Assembly (NCBI GenBank): GCA_946122785.1 | Contig: CAMGYJ010000010.1 | Span: forward strand, 11,817,467 to 11,881,466 | Reading direction: 5' to 3' | DNA from: Linum tenue | Taxonomy: Eukaryota; Streptophyta; Magnoliopsida; Malpighiales; Linaceae | DNA length: 64,000 nt | Part shown: positions 1 through 11,576 of the stretch, piece after piece | How the letters are laid out: every line of letters begins with the position of its first letter | How positions within the stretch are numbered: the first letter of the stretch is position 1 | The notes under the pieces: model-generated | The model's database searches: none | What the model saw: only the letters and a program-made list of their open reading frames with translations | Told to the model about the DNA's origin: nothing | Position numbers and translations under genes: made by a program

Positions 1-149
1 GAATTTAATTGATAAAAAATATTTTATTATTTATTTTATGAGTATAAAAGTTAAATATTGATGTTATTTGTTGGATTCAAATATAAATGTTTAGGTATTG
101 ACGTTAAATGTCATATTTAAATATGAGTATTTATAATTTTATTTGTAAT

Positions 150-248
150 ATTGACCGGCATGAACCGGCACAAACCGGTATGTGCCACCGGTTGAACCAT
201 TCCACTTGCTAAACCGGCACACTGGCATAAACCGATTTGACAACCTTG
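150..248. mobile_element. hAT-type element end fragment
   Basis: The stretch is rich in self-complementary ACCGG/CCGGT words and ends in TTTGACAACCTTG (236-248). Read on the minus strand this is CAAGGTTGTCAAA, which resembles hAT terminal inverted repeats, including that of the intact hAT element at 11577-15101 (CAAAGCAGTTAAAATC). No partner terminus or 8-bp target duplication was found in the window, so this is at best a fragment. Confidence 0.3.
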
Positions 249-808
249 CAAGTGACCAAGTAACATAGACCCAGATCGAAAGGTGAATCGAGTGTCCGTG
301 AGGATGAAAGTAATAAAAAAACAACTTACTTTATCTGAAACATTGAACAACTACCGATGTGAGAAGACGACAGAGAAAGGAGAGGGCGACCGCGTACGGC
401 GACTCACGACCGACACAAAGACGCCTCAAGCGATGACTCACGGGTGGAAGACGGAGAAAGGAATCCGACATAGCGTGGGGAGTCGATCGGAAATCGCCGG
501 CGAGAGAAAAATGAAGAAGAAAATAATGAGAGAGAAAAGGTAAGACCCTTCTGATTTCCCCCTCCCCAAATCTCGTCCATTTTCCCCATTTATATCTTGC
601 TGACGTCATCAATAATTACCCACATTACTCAAAAGCCGTTGGAGCAAATCACCGTTAGTTCAAGCCTAAAAAAAGAACGAAGATGCATAGGGTTGGCACT
701 CCATCTCATTTCTCGTTACATCATCCCAAATAAAACCCCAGCAGCATTCCTTTAATTGAAAATCAAGAAAGAACAAAAAAAAAAAAAAAACCAAACCTCC
801 CTCCCAAC
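249..808. other. Intergenic, no gene recognised
   Basis: Open frames on both strands are short and low in complexity. A purine-rich plus-strand stretch (350-540) and a 15-base A run (777-791) are visible. Nothing in it matches a family I know. It may be the 5' part of the LTR-like DNA that resumes after the MITE at 809-1232. Confidence 0.4.
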
Positions 809-1232
809 TAGAGGTGGCAATTTCAATCCAATCCATCAATCCATTAAAAATATCCACCTAATCCAATCCATTTAAATCCAATCCATTTGATCCAAATCCA
901 ATTGGATTGGTGGATTCATGGATTGGATCCATGGATCATTGGCAAATTACGGTTTAGTACCTATAATTTTATTTTTTACATTTTGGTACCTAAAATTTAA
1001 TTTTTTATACGAAAAATATCATTGGAAAATTACGTTTTGGTACCTAAAATTTTTTATTGTGACATTTTAGTACCTAAACTTTTTACATTTTACATATTGG
1101 TCCTTGGTTGAGGATGTCATTTGGATTCATGAATAATCCACCAATCCACTTGATCCAATCCATTAGATCCAATCCACTTAATCCATGGATCCACCAATCC
1201 AATCCACCAATCCAATCCATTTGCCACCTCTA
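809..1232. mobile_element. Non-autonomous hAT MITE, ATCCAATCC arms
   Basis: The termini are perfect 12-bp inverted repeats, TAGAGGTGGCAA and TTGCCACCTCTA, the hAT/Ac-Dart type. The flanks CTCCCAAC (801-808) and CTCCCAGC (1233-1240) agree at 7 of 8 positions, as expected of an aged 8-bp hAT target duplication. Both arms consist of ATCCAATCC-like words in opposite orientation. The AT-rich core repeats words of the type TTTGGTACCTAAAATTT. There is no coding capacity, so it would depend on a hAT transposase in trans. Confidence 0.8.
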
Positions 1233-1542
1233 CTCCCAGCCCTTTCCAGCGAGACAAACGAGCGGCGTCCGTTTTCATCTCCACGCGCATCCCAGCGGAA
1301 GCCAAACGACAACACCAGAGCCGCTCCCTTCAACGCGAGTTCCGAGTGACGTCAAGCTTTGAACGATTTACGGTCTCTCGACGAAAGCACCCAGCCATCC
1401 CTTCTCGGAGGCCCGATAGGTAAGAACCTCGATCTCAGTCCTTCTTGAGCACGTTTAATCCCCAATTAACCCGATGAACCATGTGGTGAACGTAGCATCG
1501 ACGGCAGCCCCGGCGTAGTCAATCTCAACAAAGCTTCAAAAC
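1233..1542. other. LTR-like or 5'-leader-like DNA, left flank of the retroelement
   Basis: GC-richer sequence containing a TGACGTCA-type word and a possible splice donor (GATAGGTAAGAACC, near 1416). It continues across the element at 1543-9253 into 9259-9370. Its style resembles the U5 or leader of large plant LTR elements, but no boundary could be fixed and no protein is encoded. Confidence 0.3.
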
Positions 1543-2677
1543 TGTTTACACCTAAAATTAATTCGGCCGGGATTAAATGCCGCATTAATTAGTCTCGGCA
1601 TTTAATTCGATACCGCGGGTAAAAAATGGTGTCGTTGGGAATCGAGCGGTGTCGCGGAGAACTAAAACGGTACCGCAAGGAATCTCAACGGTACCGCGGT
1701 ACTGGAACGACACCGCTTACCGGAAAAATGGGCCGCGCGTGGGTATTGGAGAAGGAGGTTTCTCTAATTAATTATTATTTTTATTCCTTGTTGGATGGGA
1801 AGAAGCGGCACCGTGGAAAGTTAAAACGGTGCCGCGGATTTAAAAACGATGCCGCAAGAATTAAAACGGCACCGCGGAGAGTTAAAACGGTGTCGTAGTA
1901 TTAAAGACGGTACCGCGAGCAAGCCCAACGGTACCGCTGTATTAGCAAACGACAGTGTTTAATAAAAAACAATGTCGCAAAAGGAAAAGCAAACGAAGCT
2001 GTTTGGGAAAGGAAACGACATCGTGGGATCATGAAAACAACTCACGTAAAGTTCACGCGAAGCAGTTTGAGGAACGAAGCGGTTGAGACACGTGGGAGTT
2101 CACAACGGAGCAGTTGAGGAAGCGGTTTCACGGAGCGTAAAGAGTACGGAGATGCTTTTCAAATAAAAGCAGCGGAGCAAGGAGAGAGAAGGACAACCAA
2201 AAATCAACACAGATCAACTCTGTTCAAACTTTACTTTTCTCGGTAACTCCTTCGCGGAGCTCTCCTTCCAGGAAGGATCTCCATAGTTGTAGTCTTAGTC
2301 GTAGTCGCGGAGCTCTCCACAGGAATCTCCATAGGAGTAGCGGTAGAGTAGATTCCTCAAAACTCAAAAACCCTCGTTCGAACGTAGTTTGGAGAGGTGC
2401 GAACCGTAGTAACGGTCGTTCTTGCTTAGAAGTCAGAGGTGCATCGATCAAATCAACACCGCCCGGCGATGGATATTTGACGGTCACGTTGATTTCATCT
2501 TTTAGAGGTGCATCGATCAAATCAACGGCGTCGACATTCGGCGGCGGATATTTGACGATCGTCTCGATTTCAGCAATCAGCGGTGCATTCGATCAAACGA
2601 CACCGCGAAACATCGAATCAACATCGCCGGAAACGAATTCGGCACCGGCGGTGGCATTTGGTTTTCCCGAGGAAACA
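1543..2677 (+). repeat. Left (5') LTR of the LARD-like element
   Basis: The LTR starts TGTTTACACC and ends GAGGAAACA. Positions 1620-1960 form a distinctive array of GGTACCGC, GGTGTCG and GGCACCGC words about 20 bases apart, many after AAAAC. The right half holds short direct repeats of GAGGTGCATCGATCAAATCAAC (near 2430 and 2505). The copy at 8118-9253 shares all of this. Confidence 0.85.
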
Positions 2678-2711
2678 ATTTGGCACACCTGGTGGGACAC
2701 GTGTGTTTGAT

Positions 2712-3599
2712 ATGGCTCTGCGACGAGGAAAAGAAGATGGTGGTCTTCCACAAGGATCCATGGAGGAGGATCAGATGGTCAACATCGAGATTGACGACGT
2801 TGTAGGCGATTCAAGCAACAATGTTGGAGCGGAGGTGCAATCAGTGGAGCAAATCGCCGATCAGGGTGAGATGCAGCGCATGCTCCGCCAAGTAGTGGCT
2901 AAACTCAGCAGAGATAGCCAACAGGTAAATCTCATTTTAACTTCTCTTGACAAAAAAATGGATAATCTTGAAAAAAACATAGATAAATGGTTTGATAAGT
3001 TGGACGACTCTGTTTCTGATTTTAATATGTCAAAACTTGGAGCCACGTATGATTTTGATGTGTTTAAATCTCGAACCATGTCTGTTGTGTGTGAGGATGT
3101 GATGGTTGGTCGAATAGCTAATGTCAACCAAATTCCATCATCAATGGCTACAACATTGTTGCCAGAAGTGAGTGAATCCAATGTGTTCTTTCATGTGAAC
3201 AACGTTGTTCTAAAGGACACACCAATTGGAAGTGGCTTGCAGAAGCCACTACAAAGAAGTCAGTATCGATTTACTTCTAGTAAGATTGAAAACAAGAACC
3301 AGGGTCGAGAACCTGGTTACAATCACGTCGAGCATAGCAAGCTCACGTATGATGGGTTGTCCAAGCAACATCGCAATGGTGTTCAATCTAAGCCGCTATG
3401 GGGGCATGAGATCCCATCGCATGGTCGGTTGATGGAAAAACAACATCGCAAGTGGCAAATAAGTTTGCCAAATCTGTCCTATTCTAGGAAAATTCAAACA
3501 AGGATGGCAGCAAAAACTTTGCAGTGTGGGGGTGGTAGCCACGTGAAAAAATCCAATGCCACCACAGTTGGCATGAATCAACAGAATCCTCTTATGTAA
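2712..3599 (+). CDS. Open frame 1 of the LARD-like element, gag-position protein of unknown family
   Basis: A 295-residue frame starts at the ATG 34 bases after the 5' LTR, right behind the presumed primer site, where gag would lie. Residues about 50-100 are rich in spaced Leu, Ile and Met with Lys and Asp (for example VNLILTSLDKKMDNLEKN), suggesting a coiled coil. The C-terminal third is basic. I see no CCHC knuckle and no retrotransposon gag signature, so the identity is unknown. It may be a very diverged or element-specific gag-like protein. It ends at a TAA at 3597-3599, and another frame opens immediately, so a frameshift may divide one longer protein. Confidence 0.5.
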   Translation: MALRRGKEDGGLPQGSMEEDQMVNIEIDDVVGDSSNNVGAEVQSVEQIADQGEMQRMLRQVVAKLSRDSQQVNLILTSLDKKMDNLEKNIDKWFDKLDDSVSDFNMSKLGATYDFDVFKSRTMSVVCEDVMVGRIANVNQIPSSMATTLLPEVSESNVFFHVNNVVLKDTPIGSGLQKPLQRSQYRFTSSKIENKNQGREPGYNHVEHSKLTYDGLSKQHRNGVQSKPLWGHEIPSHGRLMEKQHRKWQISLPNLSYSRKIQTRMAAKTLQCGGGSHVKKSNATTVGMNQQNPLM

Positions 3600-3600
3600 A

Positions 3601-4215
3601 TTGTCCCCAAAACCTCCACTGAGTAGAGAGGGGGGCAAGTTCGATCAAACCCGACATGGGGTTGCCACACCAGTGCTGGCTGGGAACAAATCCATGACTG
3701 GTGGTCTGGGGGGCAAGGCCAATGCCAAACAAACTCCAAACTCACGTGGAATTTTAAAAGGGGCAACGTTGTGGTGTGATAGGTGCAAAAGTTATGTTCG
3801 TGCTAAGCAAAATACCAATGTACCGGTTGATGAAAAGTCTCAGCGTTCATACTACCAACAACATGGTGAGAGTGCGAAGCTGACAAAACTAGACCAGTCT
3901 AGGCATGCGATGTCTCATGGTCGAATTGGCAAGACAAAGGTGCAAAAAAACGGGAATGGCCTGTCTAGAGTCAAGAATGCTTATGGTTTTCCATTCCGCC
4001 AAGCTAAGATTAGGCCAAATCAAGATCGTGGAGTTTCGAACAAAGATGTTCGAGCTAGACGAACTGGGGATTTGCAAGCCAACATTGGTTCCAAAATATC
4101 AAAATCAACGAGTCAGGGAATTTATGGATGGCTTGTTTGGTTTGATATGTGGAGTTGGCAGTGGGTTTGGACTTCTGGCATGATGGTTTCCAATGCCAAT
4201 CCCGTTTTTGTTTAG
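3601..4215 (+). CDS. Open frame 2 of the LARD-like element, basic protein, unknown
   Basis: An open frame of about 204 codons in the next reading frame, directly behind frame 1, with no ATG at its beginning (the first in-frame Met lies about 30 codons in). It is strongly basic and carries LWCDRCKSYVRAK near residue 59, a lone CxxC that could be half of a metal site. It is probably the frameshifted continuation of frame 1 rather than a separate gene. I do not recognise the family. Confidence 0.35.
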   Translation: MSPKPPLSREGGKFDQTRHGVATPVLAGNKSMTGGLGGKANAKQTPNSRGILKGATLWCDRCKSYVRAKQNTNVPVDEKSQRSYYQQHGESAKLTKLDQSRHAMSHGRIGKTKVQKNGNGLSRVKNAYGFPFRQAKIRPNQDRGVSNKDVRARRTGDLQANIGSKISKSTSQGIYGWLVWFDMWSWQWVWTSGMMVSNANPVFV

Positions 4216-4899
4216 CTATTATTAAAATAAATAAAATATGGCCAAGTTAGGCCACGTGATATATTTAAAAAAAAAGAGTAAAAAAGAAAAATATTATAAA
4301 AAATAATAATCCAGCGACATTGTTAAGAAGAAGCCGGTGTTGTCAATAGTCCAAGATGGCAAACGGTGTAGTTTTCTCTTTTCTCAACAGTGATGAAGGG
4401 ATATACAATGCCGTGGAAACAAAAAGTAAAAAATAAATAAATGCCACAAAACGGCAACGCTGAGAGTGAGAAGTAAAAGCAATAACAATAATCAAATTTT
4501 CTCTTTGCCGCAAGTTTGCAAGGCAGTAAACAAAACACCACTGTTTCGGAAAAACAATGGTGCAGGATGTTGGCCTAAATTTTATTTTATATTAAAAAAA
4601 ATGGCCACGATTAATTAAAAAATAAAGAAAGAGCAAGACAACATAGGTTTGGAGGGGTTGCAGAGTTGTTGTAACTTGCAACAACGTTGTTCCTTTTTCA
4701 TTCCATGTTGTGGTATTATTACGGAGAATATTGACCAAAGCAAATTTTACCGCAACATTGATTTGTTGGTTGCAACTCTGCTGCCATCAATATATATATA
4801 TATATATAAAAGAAGTCCAAGCCGCATTGGGAACTTGCCGCAGTGTTGCAGGTAATGGCTTGCGGAATAAAAAAAATACTAATCATGCAGCGTTGCCCG

Positions 4900-5287
4900 C
4901 TGCGTCCACAGCCGCGAAAAAAAATTTTTTTTAGCTCTGCCGCGGTTTCCCAACAGCCCTGGCGGAAATATAAAAAAAAAATTTTAATCTGCCGGCTCTG
5001 GCGGAAATATTAAAAAGAAATTTTTTTTTTCAGCTCTGCCGCTGTTTCCCAAGAGCCCTGGCGGAAATATATAAAAAAATTTTTTAAAAAAAGAGAGACT
5101 CCCAACCCTGCGGCTGTTCCCAACAACCCTGGAAAAAAAAAATTCAGCGTTGGCGGAAATTTGACAGGCCTGAATTAAGAAGAAAAAAAAAAAAGTAGAG
5201 GCGGCCAAAACAGCGCTGATGAGGGGAACTCCCAGCGCTGCGTCCAACAGCCCTGCATAGAAAAAAAAATTGCATGAGGAGAGCAAC
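4900..5287. repeat. Degenerate tandem array, CTCTGCCGCTGTTTCCCAAC type
   Basis: Roughly 60-75-base units repeat the theme 'CTCTGCCGC..TTTCCCAACAGCCCTGGCGGAAATAT' followed by an A/T run, with drift between units. The array resumes after the nested solo LTR at 7553-7850, so the LTR inserted into an existing array. An earlier, looser version with GTTGCAACAACGTTG words lies at 4640-4780. Confidence 0.6.
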
Positions 5288-7552
5288 TGTCACACCCGAT
5301 ACCTAGAATTTTCTCAAATTTCCAAATTTACCCTTATTTAGTTATTATGATTAATTAAGCTCTAGCTAACCTAAACCAATCCCAACGCAGCAGCAACAGG
5401 TGGGGATTCCTCCTCCCTCACGTACATTCCACCTCTTTCCTCTCTACATCTCTTCATGTGGATATGTATATATATATACACTAAACCTAATAGCCAAAAG
5501 GAAGGACCGAAAACCTAAACTAATAAAACCAAGCAATAGCGCCGCCTTCCCTCTTCCGCCTTGCGCGATCCAAACACCACCGCCACCGCCCAGTTCCCAT
5601 CACCACTACCTCCTCCCTTTTCCTCGACCAAAAACCAGCCTGAATCCCTCTCAAGTCACCGACAACCAAAACGGCAGGCGGCCGGGACAGTAACAGGAAG
5701 ACGAGAGTCGTCGTGCACAGGGGCTCTAGCTCATTATCACCTGTCCTGTAGTTTCGCAGGCAAGGCTCGGAGTGCTCGAACAGGAGATTGCACCTTTAAT
5801 CCCTATATCTAGACTAAGGCACATAATAGAGGTAATGATCGCGCTTCCTTAAATTTAGTCAATGATGATATTGATTACGTTAAGTGTTTATTTGGGCTGG
5901 GTAGCGATTTAGAGAATAGCAACGGAAACAGGCGGGTTATCCCAATAAAGAGGGTTATTTTGCTAGCTTTACAAAGCCACAGGTTGGACCAACTATGGAT
6001 TAGTCGTGGCTTGGCTTAAGAATGGTGAATGATCACGTAAATGGAGGTTGCCCATTATAATTACTAAATGAAGGTGGACATAGTTGTATATATATCTAGA
6101 TATAATTAGTTGTGGCACTCGGTCTAATTCGGTTAGCGTTCGAGTGGAAGTAACAAATGGATTTGGGGGAATGATCTATGGAAGGGTCAATTGGGGTTAT
6201 ACGTGATGGAGATGTTATGCATGGGAGTCTCATGCATGTGGTAAAGCAAGTATTGGCGGGGACGTGGGCAGTAGTAAAAGAATGGAACATGGAGGATGGG
6301 TTGAGAGACAAGTTAGCTTACTAATTATCAACGTCGATTAACTTGTAATCACCGTTAGCTTGATTAGTCAAATATTCTGATGACGTAGTTTCATCATGTT
6401 AGTGTATCGGTGGGGTAAAAGGATTCGAAAAGCGTGGCGGTCAACCCTGCAACGAAGTCTAGTTCGAGTTACCCATATTGATTATCAAGGTGCGTGGTTA
6501 AAGGGGGCTAGAGTAGTTTTCGTTATCAGTATATGCATTTAAGTTCATGTTATGCATTTCAGTTCTTACTTTAGTTCAGTCCATCCTTATATGCTTTCAT
6601 ATTAGGTTAACTTGTTTACGTTCAGTCTTTACGTTTATGTATGCATAGCATCATGAAGCATATGTAAACTATACGTTATGAGTCAAGCAAATGCAAGTTC
6701 AATTATAAGTTAATTAAGTGCAAGTTAATAAGCTTGTATCTTCCCATTGTGCGGGAGATCACCAAGCTTTTCAAGTATGCAAGAAAGTATTAATGAGTTA
6801 CATCTCTCCATGATGGGAGTGATCAAGATAAGCAAGCATAAGAACTATCAAGTTAATAAGTACGAACAAGTAAGAGCAAGTTTAATCCTTGCTTAGCTAG
6901 CTACGCACGCGGTACAGGATCCCCATTGTGTGGGTGTTTGCCTTAGATAGGCACAATGTACACGTTCATGATCCCCATAGTGCGGGTGTTTCGCCTTAGA
7001 AAGGCGCAGGTTATCAGTTCATGCTCCCCATTGTGAGGGCAGTCATGTTAGGATATATTATGACAAGTTTTACCGGGCGGTTGCGCTAGCTAGGTGGAGG
7101 AAGGGCCCAATCTTAAGAATAAAATATGCAAGACACTTATAAAGTAAACAAGAACTGTAAGCTCGATAACTTCCACTAATGTACCTAAAACATTGCATGT
7201 GCATAGCTGTTTGTTTACATATGATAACGAAATTAGGATTAGGACTGACCCCATCGCCCGCACTCAGGAGGTACAAGAAAGCAGGAGCATTCAGATCACT
7301 GGTCAAGAGGAAGCTGTTGCTCAGGATGTCATCGTCACAAGGGTTAGTGATTGCAAAAGATTCCAAGTGAACTCTTTCACTTTTGTACTTTTATTAGTAG
7401 GCTTGAGACTAATGCTCATTTATGATTTGTTAAGAGGGATTTTCCTACGGTGATTTAAATATTATTTTTCTGTATTATTTCCATTTTGAGTTATCTTGAT
7501 TACTTAAGGGCATTTTGGTAAATTTAGTGCTCGGCCGAGCAAGGGTGTTACA
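5288..7552 (+). mobile_element. Solo LTR, 2.3 kb, nested in the LARD-like element
   Basis: The unit begins TGTCACACCC and ends GGGTGTTACA (imperfect inverted termini) and is flanked by the perfect duplication GCAAC (5283-5287, 7553-7557). A TATA-like TATATATATACA lies near 5466. The second half holds repeated phrases of the type 'CCCCATTGTG.GGG' (6740, 6930, 6975, 7025). No primer site or coding region follows, so it is most simply a solo LTR left by recombination between two LTRs. Length and termini resemble large chromovirus (Tekay/Del) LTRs; the family assignment is inference. Confidence 0.75.
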
Positions 7553-8117
7553 GCAACAGCTCGGATAATAATATAAAAAAAAAAATTTAAAGGGTTCTCA
7601 GCTCTGCCATGCCGCTGTTTCCAACAGCCATGAGAAAAAAAAATTAATAGAGGCAGCGCTGGTGGAGGGAAAAACAAAAAAATAAAATGAAAAATAAAAT
7701 AAAAGGTTCTCAGCGCTGCCCGCTAACAGCCTTGAAGAAAAAAAATTTAGTTGCAACGCTGATGGAGGGCTCTAATATAAAAAAAACAAACTTCAACGTT
7801 GTCGTTCTGCCTAAGCAACGCTGCAAGCTTCTCAGCAGGGCTGGAGTAAGAGCCATTGTGCGGCTAATGCATGGCTGCACGTCGGATTTGACAAATAAAA
7901 ATTGGATGGGATTTGTTCATGGCAGAGTGGCAATTTCCTTGTCCAAAAGGGAATATACGACCAAAGCACTAATGGTGCATAATTGATGAGAACAAATCCG
8001 GCCTGAAGTTTTCTGCAAATTTTGGTGGGTTTGTGGTTGAATAAAATTATTTTAGGTGATTTAAATTGTGTCAACAACTTAGTTCATAAATTCTTATAAA
8101 CTAAGTTGTGGGGGCAT
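7553..8117 (+). other. 3' interior of the LARD-like element
   Basis: Continuation of the CTCTGCC/CCAACAGCC array to about 7850, then a single-copy stretch ending in the purine-rich tract AAGTTGTGGGGGCAT next to the right LTR. This is the expected position of a polypurine tract. Short open frames here show no family features. Confidence 0.5.
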
Positions 8118-9253
8118 TGTTTACACCTAAAATTAATTCGGCCGAGATTAAATGCCGCATTAATTAGTCTCGGCATTTAATTCGATACCGCGGGTAAAAA
8201 ATGGTGTCGTTGGGAATCGAGCGGTGTCGCGGAGAACTAAAACGGTACCGCAAGGAATCTCAACGGTACCGCGGTACTGGAACGACACCGCTTACCGGAA
8301 AAAAGGGCCGCGCGTGGGTATTGGAGAAGGAGGTTTCTCTAATTAATTATTATTTTTATTCCTTGTTGGATGGGAAGAAGCGGCACCGTGGAAAGTTAAA
8401 ACGGTACCGCGGATTTAAAAACGATGCCGCAAGAATTAAAACGGCACCGCGGAGAGTTAAAACGGTGTCGTAGTATTAAAGACGGTACCGCGAGCAAGCC
8501 CAACGGTACCGCTGTATTAGCAAACGACAGTGTTTAATAAAAAACAATGTCGCAAAAGGAAAAGCAAACGAAGCTGTTTGGGAAAGGAAACGACATCGTG
8601 GGATCATGAAAACAACTCACGTAAAGTTCACGCGAAGCAGATTGAGGAACGAAGCGGTTGAGACACGTGGGAGTTAACAACTGAGCAGTTGAGGAAGCGG
8701 TTTCACGGAGCGTAAAGAGTACGAAGATGCTTTTCAAATAAAAGCAGCGGAGCAAGGAGAGAGAAGGACAACCAAAAATCAACACAGATCAACTCTGTTC
8801 AAACTTTACCTTTTCTCGGTAACTCCTTCGCGGAGCTCTCCTTCCAGGAAGGATCTCCATAGTTGTAGTCTTAGTCGTAGTCGCGGAGCTCTCCACAGGA
8901 ATCTCCATAGGAGTAGCGGTAGAGTAGATTCCTCAAAACTCAAACACCCTCGTTCGAACGTAGTTTGGAGAGGTGCGAACCGTAGTAACGGTCGTTCTTG
9001 GTTAGAAGTCAGAGGTGCATCGATCAAATCAACACCGCCCGGCGGTGGATATTTGACGGTCACGTTGATTTCATCTTTTAGAGGTGCATCGATCAAATCA
9101 ACGGCGTCGACATTCGGTGGCGGATATTTGACGATCGTCTCGATTTCAGCAATCAGCGGTGCATTCGATCAAACGGCACCGCGAAACATCGAATCAACAT
9201 CGCCGGAAACGAATTCGGCACCGGCGGTGGCATTTGGTTTTCCCGAGGAAACA
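8118..9253 (+). repeat. Right (3') LTR of the LARD-like element
   Basis: Direct copy of 1543-2677 with about a dozen substitutions and one single-base indel. It ends at GAGGAAACA and is followed by the target duplication AAAAC. Confidence 0.85.
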
Positions 9254-9258
9254 AAAAC

Positions 9259-10674
9259 CTTGGCATCATTGCGTAGAGAACGATCTCAAGAGCATCCCGG
9301 TCTCGACGGAATCCAATTTCGATGTCAGAATGAGGGAGATACGAGTCTCGAGAGTTGGGGGTGCGAATATGACAGTTCAGGTACTAATACCATAAACTTT
9401 TAAAGTATAAGTACTGTGACGGTAATTCTGTTTCAGTCTGCGAGAAAATATGCACATTAGTACCCATATTATCAGTTCTAGCAGTTTAGTCCCTACTGTT
9501 TTGAAAACTGACAATGAAACAAAAATAGTATTTTATCAAGATTATTATTATTTTAGTTTCTTTACCGTATACATTTTCGTAGTGTGGTAATTTATAAATA
9601 GTATAAAATCAATAGGATGTGTGGGGATTAATATGAGAATTGTTGGATTTGTTTTCATAATTTTTAAAATATTTAAAAAGGCGATTTTAAATAAATAAAT
9701 TACTGTGCAAGCAATTTTAGCACAGTTGATAAATTTAACAGACATGAGTTACTAGTATGTTTTTCTTTAAGTTATTTGATGATTTTTGATTCGTGTTGTC
9801 AATTTTAAGAATTGATTAGATGTTTGTTTTAATTGATTAAATTATTGTTCGTGTATTTTATAAATTTGTTAATTTTGTGCAAAACTATAATACTGACAGT
9901 AAGTTATAAAATTTAGAAACAGAAATTCAGATGTTACAAATATATTTCTAAAATTCGTTTTTTGAGAAAATTAAATAGAAAGATGTAAATTATAGTAAAT
10001 ATTTGTCATTATTATTTGAGTTATTCCAAGTCGAATTTGGAGTTTTTAAGGGAAAATATTTTTTTAGAAATGAATGAGATTTATTTAGGGGATTTTGAGT
10101 TGATAGTAATAATTCAAGTCTTAGAAAATTTGGAAAATTTTGAATTTTTGAGAAAATATTATAAAGAGGTTCAGGACCATTTTTAAAGAATTTTGGGACT
10201 AAACTAGGAGGACAAATTTTTTTATGGAATACCGACTAAGGGTAATTAAACTCGAATTATAGCATTAATGAAGCGATCAAGTTAAGGGACTCCGCGTCCA
10301 CCGAATTAAAGTATCGGAACTTGAGAGGTGAGTGTAAAGAGGGTAAATTCTACGCCTTACATGTTTTAAGTATTTGCTTTACGTGAAGTGTATTTGCACT
10401 GCTTGATATATGATTGTGTTGATTATGCATTCTTCGACTTGAGTTATTGTTTGAGCATTTCAATATCAACATTTAAGCATTTAAGTTTATGTTCGTACGA
10501 CATTTAAGAATGAGTGTTTTAAATACTTCACCGCTTAATAAGTTATGGTGATAAGAGTAAGAGAACGTCACAAATAAGGATATGTAACCTCGCTTAGCTA
10601 GCCACTAGCTAGATGGATCCCTACCGGACGGTGATAAGTTCCGTGGTAGTTGATCACTACCGAATGATGATACG
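9259..10674. other. LTR-like DNA, family unresolved
   Basis: No protein-coding frame. The stretch 10560-11200 has the themes 'ACCGGACGGTGATAAGTTCCG' and 'CCCCAATGTGAGGG' that also occur in the 2.3-kb solo LTR, so it is probably the body of a related long LTR. It continues after the nested units at 10675-10975 and 11577-15101 to about 15271 (ending GGGATGTTTCA). Its left boundary and duplication were not found. Confidence 0.4.
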
Positions 10675-10975
10675 TGCTGAGGGCATGATTAGTGTTAAGG
10701 GGTAGCTTAGTATTTTGTTATGTTAGGTCGATTAGGGTTTTGAGTCAGAGTCTATATAATATACTTTATCGTTCAGTTAAGGAATTAATCAAGAAATAAT
10801 CAAAGAATAGTTCTACGTATCTCCCAAATCCTAAATTCTTCTCCTCTCCCTCAATCGGCTGCCGGCCCGTTCTTGCTCTTTTTCTCCCAAAAATTTCTTC
10901 TAATCTCTCCCTATTTCTGTTCGTAAGCACATCTTGTTACGATAATCTCGGATGCGAAGATCCACGCCTACAACA
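10675..10975 (+). mobile_element. Solo LTR, 301 bp, probably copia-type
   Basis: It begins TGCTGAGGGC, ends CTACAACA and has perfect flanking duplications ATACG (10670-10674, 10976-10980). Removing it rejoins a phrase that is repeated nearby (GATGATACG|TTCTGCGGTAGTT versus GGTGATATGTTCCGCGGTAGT), which supports the boundaries independently. A TATA-like TATATAATATAC lies near 10753. Short length and termini suggest Ty1/copia. Confidence 0.75.
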
Positions 10976-11576
10976 ATACGTTCTGCGGTAGTTGGTCAAG
11001 CGTGGAGCCCGACGGTGATGATTTCCGCGGTCTCCATTGCTTAGATTTAGGTGTGCTACCGGATGGTGATATGTTCCGCGGTAGTCACGCCGTAGTTTGA
11101 CACTGGATTGTGATTCGTTCCGTGGTGGTCAAACCCATGTGAGGGGCACCCCAATGTGAGGGTAGCTATGTTTAAGTAAGTAAGTAAGTAAGTAAGGCTA
11201 GTAGTGGCGCCAGCTAAGACGAGGTAGGGGTCCCAAAGTAAGATAAAGGACGCAATAATACATTTTACACGAGTTAAAGTTTAAAACGCGAGAGTAGAAA
11301 TCATTTCTACAAGTTTGTTGTGAGCTTCTAGAGAATAACCTTAGGCGTTTCCAGTTTAAGTAGGGCGTAGACTGACCCCAACTCACTCACCAGATCGTAG
11401 AGGAGGAGATCGCGATCAGCCAGTCTGTGACTAGCAGGCTAGAGGTGTTCAACACCATCGTCGCTGAGGGATGTCGAGCCAGGCGTCAAAGTAAGCATCA
11501 AAGAACACCTTAAGTTATTAAGACTTTATGGTTATGAGTTTAAGACTCGAAATTTGTTTCTTTTGTTTCTTCTAAG

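Larger units (their letters stand above)
1543..9253 (+). mobile_element. Non-autonomous LTR retroelement (LARD-like), with nested solo LTR
   Basis: Two direct repeats (1543-2677 and 8118-9253) begin TG and end CA and are flanked by the identical 5-bp duplication AAAAC (1538-1542, 9254-9258). By eye they differ at roughly a dozen positions (about 99% identical), so the insertion is fairly young. A primer-site-like sequence, TTTGGCACACCTGGTGGGAC, follows the left LTR. A purine-rich tract ending GTGGGGGCAT precedes the right LTR. The interior has no protease, reverse transcriptase or integrase, only two open frames of unknown type and a degenerate repeat array. It fits the large-retrotransposon-derivative class, which must borrow pol from a partner. 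The interior is itself interrupted by the solo LTR at 5288-7552. Confidence 0.85.

Noticed and set aside
5288..7552. An independent gene inside the LARD-like element
   Set aside because: TG...CA ends with a perfect 5-bp duplication and no long frame indicate a solo LTR.
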